NCBI GenBank assembly: GCA_003952965.2
Contig: CM025852.1
Location: forward strand, 3,577,021 to 3,641,020
Length of the DNA stretch: 64,000 bases
Direction of reading: 5' to 3'
Source: Morella rubra
Taxonomy: Eukaryota; Streptophyta; Magnoliopsida; Fagales; Myricaceae
The notes beneath the pieces are model-generated. The model was not told the DNA's origin. It was given only the letters and a program-made list of their open reading frames with translations, and searched no databases. The translations under genes and the position numbers were made by a program. This document shows, piece after piece, positions 12,076 to 24,095 of the stretch (position 1 is its first letter; each line of letters starts with the position of its first letter).

Positions 12076-12437
12076 GATAGGAAGAGATCATAGATTTAAT
12101 TATTTTGAATTATATTCTCTCATACTCTCTCTCACGTGTGGGGTGGATTCTCTTTTAATTGGGAAGTCCATCACATACAATATTTAATTGAAATTGGGGT
12201 GAAGTGCGGAGTTAGGTTTCGAACTCAGAACCTTGGCTCTAATGCCATGTGAAACTATCAACTATCCCAAATTAAAGATTAAGCTGATAGGAAAAATATG
12301 TTTTATTATTTGAATTATATTGTCTAACATGTTCAACTTTCATGTATCATGATAGTCTCATATCGTGTAATAACACGTTAAAGAAGAAAGTGTTGATTAA
12401 TTAGTATATTAGCTTAATCTATTACGTAGCAAATCTT

Positions 12438-13605
12438 TGGCCGGCCAGTTCATGAAGCTTCAAGTGCATGTGTAATGGCCCAGATATGTTAAGTTCCATA
12501 TTGTCTGTTGAATTATAACAAAGTCACCTCAGTGCGTATAGTCAGTGGCGGAACCAGGACTTAAGTTGAGGGGGGGAGGGCAAACTCATAAGGAGAAAAA
12601 AAAAAAAAAATTTCCTACGTAATGCATAAAAGAAAAAAATTTCTTACCGTACAGTCATATTGTACAATATCGAAAACACATTAACTAATCAATAATTCAC
12701 AATTCATTAATTTCAATTTTAACAATTGGTCAAAAACCAACAGAACTAATATAAGCTCTAACCTCCAATCTCCAACAAATTGTCAAAAACCACCTTAGAA
12801 CATCAACTGCTCGCTTAGGGGTGGTTGCACCAAAAAAAAATCTGGAGCCTATACAATTCTCTCGTTTTGCATAAACCAAGCAATTACTTGGTCAAAGGTT
12901 CTAGAAAAATAAATTATCAAGGCCAGAGCTTTAATCACTAGGCTAACTCTTGAGGTTAAATTTTATATACTTTGTTTGGAAAGTTTTTTTTGAGATCTTA
13001 TGATGAAAAATGATTTTCTGACTGAATTTACTAACCCAGGAAAAAAAAAAATTTACCCCTAAAAAAAGGTAAAAAGAAATTGAGCTTTTTTTTTCTATTT
13101 CCTTTTTCCTAAGAATTTTTTTTTTTGGTAATAAACTTAAATCCAAAATCTGAACTAATTCCTTCTAAGAAGGCTTAAGGGGAACCCAAAACAAAAAATA
13201 TATATAAAAATAAAAGAAAGAAAGAAAACTGAGAATGAGACGCTCAGACGCAGAGAGGGAGAAGATTAAAGATTTTTTTTAAAAAAAATAAAAACAGAGG
13301 GTGAAACGTCCCTCTGATAGTTAAAAAAAAAAAAAAAAAAAAGGTTTGGACTTAAGAAACTAGCCAGGCCCAAGGGGAGGGGGCTGACCTACCATGGGGG
13401 CAAATACATGTAAAAAATAAAAATCTTTAATGTGACAGAACTGAGGGGGGCACCGCCCCCCCCCCCCCCCCAGTGCATCCGCCACTGTGTATAGTACTAA
13501 TTGTCGCTGGCCGGACAGTTCACGAAGCTTCAAGTGCATGTGTAATGCCCCAGACAAGTGCATGTGTAATGCCCCAGATCCGCGTTAAGTTCCATATATA
13601 TTGCG
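12438..13605. repeat. Duplicated ~80-bp flank around a hAT-type element
   Basis: The sequence at about 12438-12515 (gttcatgaagcttcaagtgc onward) reappears at about 13508-13605, with an extra tandem copy of a ~24-base piece (caagtgcatgtgtaatgccc) in the second. The hAT-type element 12543-13487 lies between them, so the locus was already duplicated or rearranged around the insertion. Confidence 0.75.
12543..13487. mobile_element. Non-autonomous hAT-type element (CAGTGGCGGA termini)
   Basis: The 945-bp element starts CAGTGGCGGAACC and ends with the inverse TCCGCCACTG. The flanks GTATAGT are shared (12536-12542 and 13489-13495), extending to 8 bases with one mismatch. The interior is AT-rich with G and C homopolymer runs near the two ends (12571-12588 and 13442-13470) and no transposase frame. 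Such termini are typical of a common plant hAT-derived family. Confidence 0.82.
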
Positions 13606-14044
13606 TGCGCTTGTGAAGTACCTGTGTGTGTATATATGGTACTAATTGATTGATTTGAGGAGTCTCTCGTACGTGATATCTCACCCCCTCTTTGTACCTG
13701 CTTTTAACAATAGTACCTAATTATCTTGCATATATAGAAATAAAACCCTACTTACCCCCCCCAACGCCCCCCCCCCCCCCCCCCAAAAAAAAAAAAAAAA
13801 AAACCCTACAAATGAAAAATGATGGAAGTTAGTGACGTGGTGTAGTGGGTACTTGTAATATCTCACTCTCATGATTATCATAATCTCTGTGACGTACTTA
13901 TTTCCACTTTGCTACGCGCACAGATATCTCCACCCATGACTTCAAATTGAGAAACCCGTACGTACCCACGTTAATATGCATTGGATAGTTAGGTAACTTT
14001 GATTCATATCCTCATGAGATCATGATTCCCATCAATGCTGGCTC
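13606..14044. other. Upstream region of the endoglucanase gene
   Basis: No coding sequence is seen. A poly-C tract followed by poly-A (13755-13803) interrupts the distal promoter. A homopolymer of this kind is prone to length change and to sequencing error. Confidence 0.5.
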
Positions 14045-14052
14045 TATAAATA
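14045..14052 (+). promoter_or_regulatory. TATA box of the GH9 gene
   Basis: TATAAATA lies 38 bases before the ATG at 14090, so the 5' leader would be only about 10-15 bases if transcription starts at the usual distance. Confidence 0.6.
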
Positions 14053-14089
14053 CCAAGCTCAATTGCACGGCCTGCATGCAGCTCTAAAC

Positions 14090-16412
14090 ATGGAGCAATA
14101 TGGTCGAGTACTCACGGGACTATTATTCTTGTGGTATGTGTTGGCTAGTCACAATGGGCTAGCTATGGAGGAAGAAGGGAAATCGATGTGCTCTTCTAGT
14201 GATTTTGACTATAGAGATGCTCTTGGCAAAGCCATATTGTTCTTTGAAGGTCAACGATCAGGAAACTTGCCTGCAAGCCAGAGAGTGAAGTGGAGGGGAG
14301 GCTCCGCAGTCTCTGACGGCAAAGCTGAGAATGTATGAATTCGTTTACGTTACGATAAATATCCTTGTATACTAATTAGCCTATAGCGTCTAATACGTTG
14401 ATTCGGAGGTGTGCTTTTAGCAGGTGAACTTGATCGGAGGATACTATGATGCGGGAGACAACGTCAAGTTTGGATGGCCAATGGCATTTACTGTCAGCTT
14501 GTTGAGTTGGACTGCAATTGAGTACGAGAAAGAGATATCTTCCGCCAACCAACTTGGCTACCTCCGCTCTGCAATCCGCTGGGGCACTAACTTCATATTG
14601 AGAGCTCACACTTCGCCCACCACGCTGTACACTCAGGTCCTTAATTAATTATTTCTTCTATACGTTCAAAGATGTCGCCTGCTAAATTACGACAATTTAA
14701 TCACTCCTCTTCCTTGGTGATACTGCTTTCATAGGTGGGAGATGGTAATTCTGATCACCAATGTTGGGAGCGCCCTGAGGACATGGACACCCCTCGAACT
14801 CTGTACAAGATCACTTCTGACTCTCCAGGTACTGAGGCAGCAGCTGAGGCTGCGGCTGCTCTTTCTGCAGCCTCAATTGTCTTCAAAGGGTTTGATTCCA
14901 ATTATTCAAAAAGGCTACTAAGCAAATCAGGCACGGTAAATAGCATAATTCGAGGCCATTCATGTTGATAAAAGCTCTAATATAATTACCATCTGACTCA
15001 TTAAATATGGTTTGCAGCTGTTCGATTTTGCAGACGAGCATAGAGGATCTTACCAGGCTTCTTGCCCTTTCTATTGCTCGTATTCAGGCTATCAGGTAGA
15101 AATGAAGCTAGCTAAAACTTTAGGAGAAGTTGGTCCTTGCTTGTTATCCATTGTGATCTTATGGTTTCTAACTTCTGAACAAGGATGAGCTGTTGTGGGC
15201 TGCGGCTTGGTTATACAAGGCAAGTGGCGAAAACAAGTACTTGAGCTATGCTTCAAGCAACCAAGGGTGGAGTCAGGCGGTCACTGAGTTCAGTTGGGAT
15301 AACAAATTTGTTGGAGCTCAGACATTATTAGCAAAGGTAGTGTTAATATTGATAAATTGTGCCTCTTCTCCTCCGAAAAACAGGGAACTAAACAAAATAG
15401 AATCTGTTCAGGAATTTTATGGTGGGAAGAAGGATTTGGCCAAGTTTAAGAGTGATGCAGAGTCATTTCTCTGTGCAGTAATGCCCGGAAGTAGCTCTTT
15501 ACAGATTAGAAAACGCCTGGTACCTACTCATCGAAATTATTCAATTATGATATTGATCTCTACACAGGGCAGACATTATTAATATACAAGAGTTTTACAC
15601 GAACCAAAGAATTCTATATGTCGTTGAAACAGTGGTCCTGAGAAATTTCCTAAACAGACTGAACACTGTTTGTTTCCAGGTGGGCTACTGTATATTAGAG
15701 ATAGCAGTAATCTACAGTATGTTACAAGCTCTTCCATGGTTCTATTCATCTACGCCAAAACCTTAAATGCAGCTCATATCGATGGAGTACAATGTGGTTC
15801 CATGCATTTCACCGCCTCGCAAATAAGAAAGTTTGCAAAATCGCAGGTTTGCATCACCATTAATTTGTTATAAAGAATCATTCATCATGATGACCCTAGG
15901 TCCCTAGTGACCGTCGTAGATCGAATCAAAGAAGGAATATAAACTTTTTCTTCTCGTTTATCTTACGTCATAAAATATGCAACCCGCGCATATGGATTTT
16001 AGACGGGTGATCCGCATTTCAGGTGGACTATATATTGGGGGAAAACCCCATGAAGGTGTCATATATGGTGGGCTTTGGCAGCAAATACCCTTTGCAACTG
16101 CACCATAGAGGTTCATCCATCCCCTCGATCAAAGCTCACCCTGCAAAAGTAGGCTGCAATGATGGCATGTCAAACTATTACTCTTCCAGCAAACCAAATC
16201 CAAATACTCACGTGGGTGCAATTGTTGGCGGTCCCGATTCGAATGACCATTTCAACGATCAGAGATCAGACTATTCTCACGCTGAACCTACAACCTATAT
16301 GAATGCGGCTTTTGTGGGTTCAGTGGCTGCTTTGCTTCCTGCAACTAAAGAAGTACTGTATCTGCAAATGCCAAAGGTTAATGAAACTGCTAATATGGCG
16401 AACTATATGTAA
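14090..16412 (+). CDS. Endo-1,4-beta-glucanase, glycosyl hydrolase family 9
   Basis: GH9 enzymes cut beta-1,4-glucan in the plant cell wall. Eight exons are resolved: 14090-14332, 14424-14636, 14735-14935, 15018-15095, 15184-15336, 15412-15519, 15680-15846 and 16023-16412, all with GT-AG junctions. The product (~517 residues) begins with a hydrophobic signal peptide ([11 protein letters not shown]) and has the catalytic Asp region [15 protein letters not shown], the active-site His segment [10 protein letters not shown], and the Asp/Glu signature [17 protein letters not shown] near the C-terminus. There is no membrane anchor and no C-terminal CBM49, so it fits the secreted class B. Oddity: the family needs ...KTPGGLL across the exon 6/7 junction, but the A-run at 15510-15513 is one base short, putting exon 7 out of frame with an early stop. 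This is either a real frameshift making it a pseudogene or a sequence error; every other exon is intact. Confidence 0.88.
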
Positions 16413-18586
16413 TATATGCTTATAAAAATTAGGTTAACCGGCCGGTAATATTATTCGAGGCCTCAAATGATGCAGAATTTGATCTTTGTAACAAGCTCTA
16501 GCTCATATAAATAATACAAACATTCTAAATACATGGCGGTGCCCACGTTTCTTAAGATCTCACTTGATACATTGAAAGATGCTGTTTAACTTGAGTTTTC
16601 TCCGCTCGTGCGGAGCCGGAAAGCATTGTGGAAATGCTCGTGATTTACTACAAGAGTTTGACAGCAAGAAAATAGAAGTACATTTTAGTTCAAATTTTGA
16701 TAGCACACGACTTAGCAGCTGGAACAATTAGAGGGCCCAGAATAAATAGGAAGATGCTGTTAAAAAATTTAAAAATATTATTACTAATAACTAGTATTTT
16801 GGGCATGAAAAACTGTATGAAAATTCTTAATTATGGGAGAGTCTCACGTGAAAACTCCCAAAATTTCGAAAGACATTTATTAGTGGAGAAATTCCACAAA
16901 CATTTGTTAGTACAAATTAAATTAGCATGGCAGCTATGGTGCAACACAGTTGAACAAGCTGTTTAAATCCGGATTCTTATACTGTATATATACTGAACTA
17001 ACTAGTATTAATCTTGTGCATAAATTTTTGAGGGCAAATATGGTTTAAGGAAAGTAATCTTTGTTCTTAGGAACAATTTTTGAACAGATGCTCGGATCAG
17101 TTATTACCGTAATCCTGGGACAGAGGATGCTTTGTAAGAGGAATTTTTATTTTATCTAGCAACAAATTAAGTGATCTTTCTCACGAAAAATAAACTTTGA
17201 ATTTTTTTAAACATATTTTCCAGACAATGGAGAATTGTATACCATAATTAATAATTGGACTTTCTAGAACGATTTTTCTTTTTCCTTTTGTCTATCTTTT
17301 TGAATAGTCAAAGACCAATAATTCTTTTGAGATAAGGAAGTAATTCGAGCATCCCATATCGCCGTTTGTGTCATGTATAATATTCAATGAACTAACGCGA
17401 GGTTCAATAATTGATATATAGCAGAAACAACATCCTCTAGGAGCCGGTAATTCTGAGGCCAAGCCAGTTCATCAAAATGGACCCTCCAGGCTTAGAAACA
17501 CGCTCCCTGATATTATATTATATTATATTATATATATATAAGGAATGGCAATGCCATGATGGGCCAATGTCACGAGATTCATTTGCTCTTCCAGTTGCGT
17601 CATGTTTGCACGTTGTACAGGCTCATCCTCGATGGAATATGCCATGAAGGGGTTAAGCTTCTATCATACAACCAATTGAATATGGATGGGTCTTATGTCA
17701 TGTCCATGTAAAAAAAAAGACCTTTTCGATTTGGAGTGAGACAAAGTGAGCCCTAAGCTTGGCGCAATCTGCCCACTCCCGGCCTCCGCCTATCTCCCTG
17801 GTGGCCGCACACGAGGGATCACATCAGATCGTCCCCAAGGCAATTCAGATAGCCAACTTTAAAACAGTTCCGGCGGATGATTGCTTTGTGCACACATGAT
17901 CTGACTTCCCTTAAACTTTCTTTAATAGGTAAAGTAGTTTTTAATTCTCAGGCAGGCGAAAGATATATAGTTATAATTATATCATAGAAATTAAGAACCC
18001 TCAACTTTAAGCTAAATATTTATATAGTTGGAAACCTTCCAAAGTTTAAAACTACGGCCATCGATCCCTTGAATCATTCCATTCCCACAATTGAAAGATC
18101 AAAGTTAGCACTGCCTTCAATCCCAAAACAGAAGATCCAGCTGTAGCCTAAACTAAAAACATGACTTCAATAATTTCTGTAGGTAGGGGGATTAAACATT
18201 AATTAATTATGTTGGGCGCTTATAAGTCAAGCTTATCCTGTTTTAGAGTATGTATAATATTTTTTTCGTTCGTTTTCCTTTACAGTTAGGGCGGTGGCAG
18301 TCAGTGAGTTAATGTCCAACCTCCTATAAGAAATTCGCATAAAATATTACTTGATTCATATAATTGTACCCGATTGCAGAAAATGATGTTGTCCTAATAA
18401 TCTTTATTTAATGCTAATGAAGTTGGATTTTTCCAACCCTTGCTTTCTTGACTTACCATACTTTCTCACTAACATACATGATCTGTTATCCAATACATGA
18501 AAGACATTACAGTTAAGCTGGACTCTAGATTACAAAACAAAAATGGAGGAGGGGGAAAAGAAGGAAAAATGGAACTTTCCTTTTGC
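16413..18586. other. Intergenic, no gene recognised
   Basis: AT-rich DNA with a (TA)/(TTATA) microsatellite at 17510-17540. A short open frame at 16697-16966 has no recognisable domain. It contains the 3' regions of two convergent genes (GH9 on plus, WRKY on minus). Confidence 0.5.
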
Positions 18587-18638
18587 CTAGATCTGTATGG
18601 TGAAATGGGAACTTAAGAATCCCATAAGCCCCTTCGTG

Positions 18639-19714
18639 TCATAGACCGTCACTAACGGTTGTGGAGTTATCAATGAACCAAGGTAGAGGGAAGTTGTCCA
18701 ATAATTGATCCAGAAAGCACCCGCCCAACCCTGGTTCTGGTTCAGCCAGTTCATTGAAATCCTCCAGGCTTGGAAATAGTTCGCTGTCAAATATTATGTC
18801 AGGCATATCGAAAGTGTCATCGCCTACATTTTCTTGTTCCATTTGCTCCGCCTCATTCTTCATGTTCGCACTTTGCGGACACTCATCCTCAATGGACTCC
18901 ACCAAGGGGGTCGTTGGAGAAAGGACTTTGGAGGAACTCGGAGAAAAGCTGCCTTTCTTTTGAGGTGATGGGAACTTGCTACGAGTGCTGCCAGCGAGGG
19001 AGTTTCGGCGAGTTGGACGGGAGTGGTTGTGTTCTGAAGTGTAGGTTACAATGAAAACTCCCGGATCCAAAGAGTTCCGTTCCACCTGTTTTCTTGCTGA
19101 GCAACCTTTCGAACTGCTGCACCTGTAATAGCTCCTAGGATATGGCGATCCCTTGATGGGTTTCTGACCGTATTTGCGCCATGCCCACATGTCTGAGCAA
19201 AGTCCCTCGGCTGCCACATGGTGCACCACCCTCTTGAGCTGATTCTTCCTGCTGTATCATATGGAGAAGAAAATAGAAAACAAAATCGAACAATTAGATC
19301 ACAATTTTGGGAGATCAATTAACTTTCAACTGCAAATGCGAAATCTAGAGAAATCTAGCGCATGCAGAATCTCCAAACCTTAGACCATAGCGAACTTTAA
19401 AACCAAATAACTAACCTTCTCCTCTGTTTAGTCGCTGGTTCTTTTGTACTGTGCTTCTGTTCCTGTTCTTCTTCTTTAGGAACAGATATGGAGCTGGAAA
19501 GGATGGTTGTTTGTGCAGAAACGGGGTGCAAGGCAGAATAGAAGGGTCTGTAAAGCTTCTCTAGTTCATCCAAAACTGTTTTTGTTTCACTGATTTCTGG
19601 AAAACTCAAAGGGTCATATTCTACAGCAGTCAAAGGAGCACAACAGGATCTGATAGGATCAGGGGCATCATTTATGCACCCTCTCACGACAGCTTGCAAA
19701 TCCCAGCCATCCAT
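18639..19714 (-). CDS. WRKY29: WRKY transcription factor, group IIe (WRKY29-like)
   Basis: WRKY factors bind W-boxes (TTGAC) and this subgroup acts in immune MAP-kinase signalling. Two exons are seen, 19416-19714 and 18639-19248, joined through Arg in [10 protein letters not shown]; the product is 302 residues. The start [12 protein letters not shown] and the N-terminal [12 protein letters not shown] followed by [11 protein letters not shown] resemble WRKY29. The domain holds WRKYGQK (about residues 125-131) and a C-X5-C-X23-H-X1-H zinc finger, followed by [10 protein letters not shown] and an acidic C-terminus. Oddity: the sequence is continuous through YPRSYYRC, where group IIe genes usually have the R-type intron, so that intron is absent here. 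The nearest upstream in-frame ATG (19909) gives a non-conserved extension and is not preferred. The exact orthologue (22, 27 or 29) is an inference. Confidence 0.9.
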
Positions 19715-19937
19715 GCGTGCAAAATCACTGATCGAAAACTTACTCTTTCTCTGAGGAGACAAAACGAGAAGCAGAAGGAGCTGACTTTTGATTGTCAGAG
19801 AATTGCAGAGAGATATGTGAGGAAATGGAAAGGAGGGTTTAGTTAAATATAGGGGGAGCGAGCTGCGAGATCCTCTAAAAGCTGTATTTTGAAGTCTCTT
19901 CCTGTTCACTCTAAACCGGTTATGAATTTCTATTCGG

Positions 19938-19958
19938 TTGACTTTTTATAAAAGTCAA
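19938..19958 (-). promoter_or_regulatory. Paired W-boxes flanking the WRKY TATA box
   Basis: TTGAC (19938-19942) and GTCAA (19954-19958) form an inverted pair, with a minus-strand TATAAAA-type box between them about 225 bases upstream of the ATG. The arrangement suggests WRKY self- or cross-regulation at the core promoter. Confidence 0.55.
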
Positions 19959-21817
19959 ACAAGGTGACGAGTGGTGATGACAGTCGCAGTAATGGGTACT
20001 CGCTTCAGATCGGTGGATGGCAGCAATTGCCCACTTGTAGTTTTAGCGAAGAAAATTCCACGAAAGTCGTCAATTTCTCACCCACTCTGGAGATTGCTTG
20101 TGGCCGTCATATATATGGGAGGACCAATAATTTGGAATTTTAGGGGATAAAATCTTCACGCTCATACTCTTTCGCGCGTCGGCCGAGTGGACCCTGCCCA
20201 TACGTTGTCATTTTGGTCAAGATTTTTAAGATAATTGCACGAGACTTCCATCTACCTTTTTTTAGATACTTAGAAAAATATATATACCTTTTTAAAAATT
20301 AAAGAGAATGTGGTCAGGGACTATGCCAAGATTCAATTCAAGGGAGGCCAGTTACATAAATATAAATTTTGAAAGACTAAAATTTAAAAATCATTAAAAA
20401 AAATTGCTTTTTTTTTTTTAATGCTTTTTGTGGGGCTGGGGGGCCTATAAGCTCCGTCCCTGTCGATTGTGATTTATCAAGCATTATCTTAGAGTAAATC
20501 AAACCATATAAACTAATCTTCCACGGGCATGAAGCACTTGCATCGATCTTTTTCCAGCATAATATTCTATTAAAATGCGACCTGCATTTGCCTGGTAAAG
20601 TTTTACAGTGGATTTGGATTGCTCACAGCTACGTATACTGGTCTCCCTTATTGCAGCTTGTATTATTGTCTTCTTTTGAAGAATATCAAAAAAATTCGAA
20701 TAAAAAATCATATATATATACATTTTATAGTATCAAATAATTTGTATAGAAATTGGTTATGTGTTGACTTCATCTTAATATCTTACAGTAAACCAAGACA
20801 TTTAATAAAACAACACACACACAAACACACAAAAAAAAAAAAAATAAATAACATACAAATGATTTTGACCAAATTAATTTTAGGAGTAGTACTTATAAAT
20901 GTTTTGATTTAGAACTTATACTATATATCTCCAATTAGTGGAATTTGACACACCACCTAATTTCGGTCAATAATTAAGTTAGGGAAATCCAATGTGGCAC
21001 TCGACACTTATATTTCTATCACTTAATTGACAGAAATCATTAGGAGAGCTAAAATGTCTCGATTCACCATGCTACAAAAGGTCTATGCTAGACACTCAAT
21101 AGTATCTGGATTTAGTTTAAACATCAAATGCTGGATGGGAAAAAAAACAAACATTCCCTTGGATAAAAGTGTCTTGAATTTTAGACATGGTTAAAAGCCT
21201 AATTGCTAGATCACCTCAGCTGTTATGGGCATATGCTAGTGACCATGTCACGTATCTTACCCTTGATTTGGAGGATATATAGGAGGAGTCTAGGTATCTT
21301 GGGTTGGTCCATCTCCCTTCCGCACTCGAACAGAAAAGGATAGCTACTAGCCCTAAATGACAAGCTTTCCCATATCAACTCCACCAGTTTGTTACCCCCA
21401 CCCCGGGGTATGCATGCTATACATTCTTGCAAGTAAATTGGCCATAACTTTGTTCGCAAAAATCAGGATGCACGAGAAGGGAACAGGACCCGCCGGCCGT
21501 TTAAAGACAAGGAAATATGGATCCTTAGTCAAACGATCAGAACAAGCAAGTCACTGCGTACAACTTGCCTGAGTGACATACTCCCACCAGCTCAATTTGC
21601 CTAGGCCTGAGCTGGGTGATAGTTTATATATAATACTTCGTAATCAAATAATTCTTGTGAATTGTTTTTAATCTATTTTTCGACTTATAAAATTAACCGA
21701 CTAATGGAAGACCGATATGGAGTTGGCATCGGAATGTTCATTGTCAAGGTCGGATAGCCTATCCCGAACCTCGTCTTAATTAGTAAGCTAACGTTTGATG
21801 GACGAAAGAACTTATAT
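19959..21817. other. Intergenic, no gene recognised
   Basis: WRKY promoter, then AT-rich DNA with low-complexity stretches (for example an ACAC/A-rich tract at 20813-20850). Short frames at 20619-20912, 21223-21459 and 21357-21572 show no domain or splice context. Confidence 0.5.
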
Positions 21818-22052
21818 GGCTATGTTTGGTTTAGATTTAAAACATTTTTTGTGTTTTTTTTTTTGGAAGTAGTGTAGATTATCTTAGGATTGGTGAAAAG
21901 TTTGTTAAAAATTATTAGAGTTCGTAAAATTTGTTAAAAGTTGTTTGAATTTGTAAAAAGTTATTGGGATTAATGAAAATGTATTGGAATTAATCAAAAG
22001 GTGAATTGTGAAAAATTTTTGAAACGGTTTTGAGATCAATCCAAACATAACC
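21818..22052. repeat. MITE-like element
   Basis: The ends GGCTATGTTTGG and, inverted, GGTTATGTTTGG bound 235 bases of AT-rich non-coding sequence with repeated 'ttgttaaaa' and 'tattggaatt'-like words. ATAT lies on both sides (21814-21817 and 22053-22056), but it is too short to assign a superfamily. Confidence 0.55.
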
Positions 22053-23900
22053 ATATGTCTAAAAAATGAATCACAATGACTGATATGTTCAATGTTATAC
22101 CTCAGGGATTGATTTGTTAAGTTAATATCATAAGGACTCTAGCAGCAATTAAGCCTAAATAATAAAGAAAGAAAAAAAGTGCAGATTATTCCGTGAAATG
22201 CAGGGCAGCTAGCTCAAGAATGGACTTTTGGTGACCACCATGGCACTACAGTGACTTCAATCAATATATAGGAAGTTCACAATTAATAGGGTGCCTCTAT
22301 ACAGAGTAGAGTATAGGCCACTAGAGAAGCTTTGAAAAGGTTGAAAGCTCGTGGTTTCGGACGAAGAGAATGTTATACGTATCCAACGCGGAATGTGCTA
22401 GCTACACGACTTTTGAATCTTTGAAACCGTGTCTTAAGTGCCCGGTTTGACCCGAAAAGCGCTCTTCTGTGTAGTGTTATCCAATATTTTAGTAAGGTAT
22501 AAGTGAGATATTACCGTGACCCACATTCAAAATAGTCTGCACGTACGACGCGTTTTGGACGACGATATGCCGAGGAACCAGTCCAAAGAATGCCTAGTTG
22601 CTATTATTTAATTATCTAATTGCGTTTGGTTTGATATAATTTAAGTATGCCCCATGTTTTAAATGAATCCCACCAACTAATTACCTGTTGATTGCTTACT
22701 GGGCCTTAAGCCTCTGGGGTATATAAATCAGCCTCAAAGAGGATTAATGCTCAGATATAGTCCATAGCCGTCCAACATTTGTCGACGCAGCTTTCAGAGA
22801 CAGGCATAAGGGCCAAAGAAAGCCGCTAGCTGCCGATTGTGTCTCGTCTGGGCAAATAGTACTATTTTTATGATGGCTTAAACTTGTTAGAGAAGACGAG
22901 TTTGAAGACGCTGTTAGGTTGTTCGTTTATAGACCTTTATAGATGCGCCGATTTTACACTGGTTGACTGGTTTGGGCAACGTTTTCTCTTCGCCTCTGCG
23001 AAAAGCTATCTACCACTCATTGATTACTTTCCAGAAATAACTTTCATGGGCTCATAGCTGAATTACCTATACTTCTCACCGACAAGTTTGGTAGCATAGG
23101 AGATCAGAGAGGAAAAGACGACCAAAAAAATATTGGACGCATAGGAATGGGCTGGAGCCATGAAGAAATGGTAATTCTCTTTTTATATCGTTTACAGATC
23201 ATGTGCTTGTATTCAACAATGGTAATGTCGGGCACATCCTAATCAAAGCTCCGGGAGCCCAATACCACAAGAAAGCCTCAGTTCAAGGCTTCAAGTGGTA
23301 ATCCCTGGGATCATTATGAAGAGTAAAAAATAGCTCAAAAACGACCTACATTTTCAAAATGCAATTCATATGAACACGCATGCCCATACCCTTTTTCTTG
23401 CGGCTTTGTCAATTACCACAGCTGTTATAATGGTCCACCCACCCATCAAATTGACCACTTAAAACTATCTTCTGATTCTTATGGAGTTCTGCTTCCCACA
23501 GCATATCATTTCCCTCGAATAGAGAGATGAACAAAGGTTTCCTTAAATGTCCCCATAGACATAGCTATAGAGAAATAACTACTTAAGAACCAGGCTGTTG
23601 ATAACGAGTGTGCTCAAGAATGATCAGATTATTGAAGACTTTTTATAGGGTCATCCTATTACATTCAAATCTCTGACAAAAAAATATGAAACCAGCATTG
23701 TAATATAGTTTACAGGTCTGAACAACCAATTATACTGGCTGGTGGTACTACGAAGGCATAAATTATCACAAAATTCTTCCCTATAATTACTACAACAGAT
23801 CTAACGAGGGCATTGCTGCGTTCATCAGCTAACCTCAGCTGCAGTACACAGAGGGCTACAGGAAACTTAAAAAATCCCAGCAAAAGAATATAGCTACACA
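22053..23900. other. Intergenic, no gene recognised
   Basis: No coding similarity was seen on either strand. The right part carries the 3' side of the minus-strand G-patch gene. Confidence 0.45.
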
Positions 23901-24095
23901 AAATTTGTAACCGAAAAGCTTCGGCCTCTCCTTTATCTGAGATTCTTTTCCCCTCCACACAAATTTTCCTAACTGCAGTTGCAATTGCAACCATAAATTT
24001 GTAACAAAAAACTTCAGTCTCTGCTGGATCTGAGAGACACTCTTTTTCCTTCCATATGAAACTTCTGACTGCTTTCCAGCTGCAGTGACAAGCAA
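23900..24095 (-). repeat. Tandem duplication of the last exon of the G-patch gene
   Basis: The terminal coding exon (24014-24079) with its acceptor and about 20 downstream bases recurs diverged at about 23900-23979. Both contain CTGCAG followed by sequence encoding K-(I/F)-x-(V/M)-EGKR-(I/V)-S, and both end with TTACAAATTT. The downstream copy lies in the 3' UTR of the annotated transcript. Confidence 0.7.

Larger units (their letters stand above)
3391..12292. repeat. Dispersed repeat split by the copia insertion
   Basis: A ~37-base sequence containing 'gtgaaactatca' and 'ttaagctgatag' lies at 3391-3427 and again at 12248-12292. With the copia element (3428-12075) taken out, the two copies flank about 170-200 bases that contain a tRNA-Met-like 'ggctctaatgccatg'. 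They look like the repeated ends of a short older repeat into which the copia element inserted. The family is not identified. Confidence 0.4.

Noticed and set aside
15500-15680. Alternative donor in GH9 exon 6 that would rescue the frame
   Set aside because: The only consensus GT at the conserved position is 15520; nearby GTs would delete or add non-family residues.
16697-16966. 89-codon plus-strand open frame downstream of GH9
   Set aside because: No homology, no splice signals and AT-driven composition.
18754-19054. Plus-strand open frames across the WRKY gene
   Set aside because: Antisense shadows of the WRKY coding exon.
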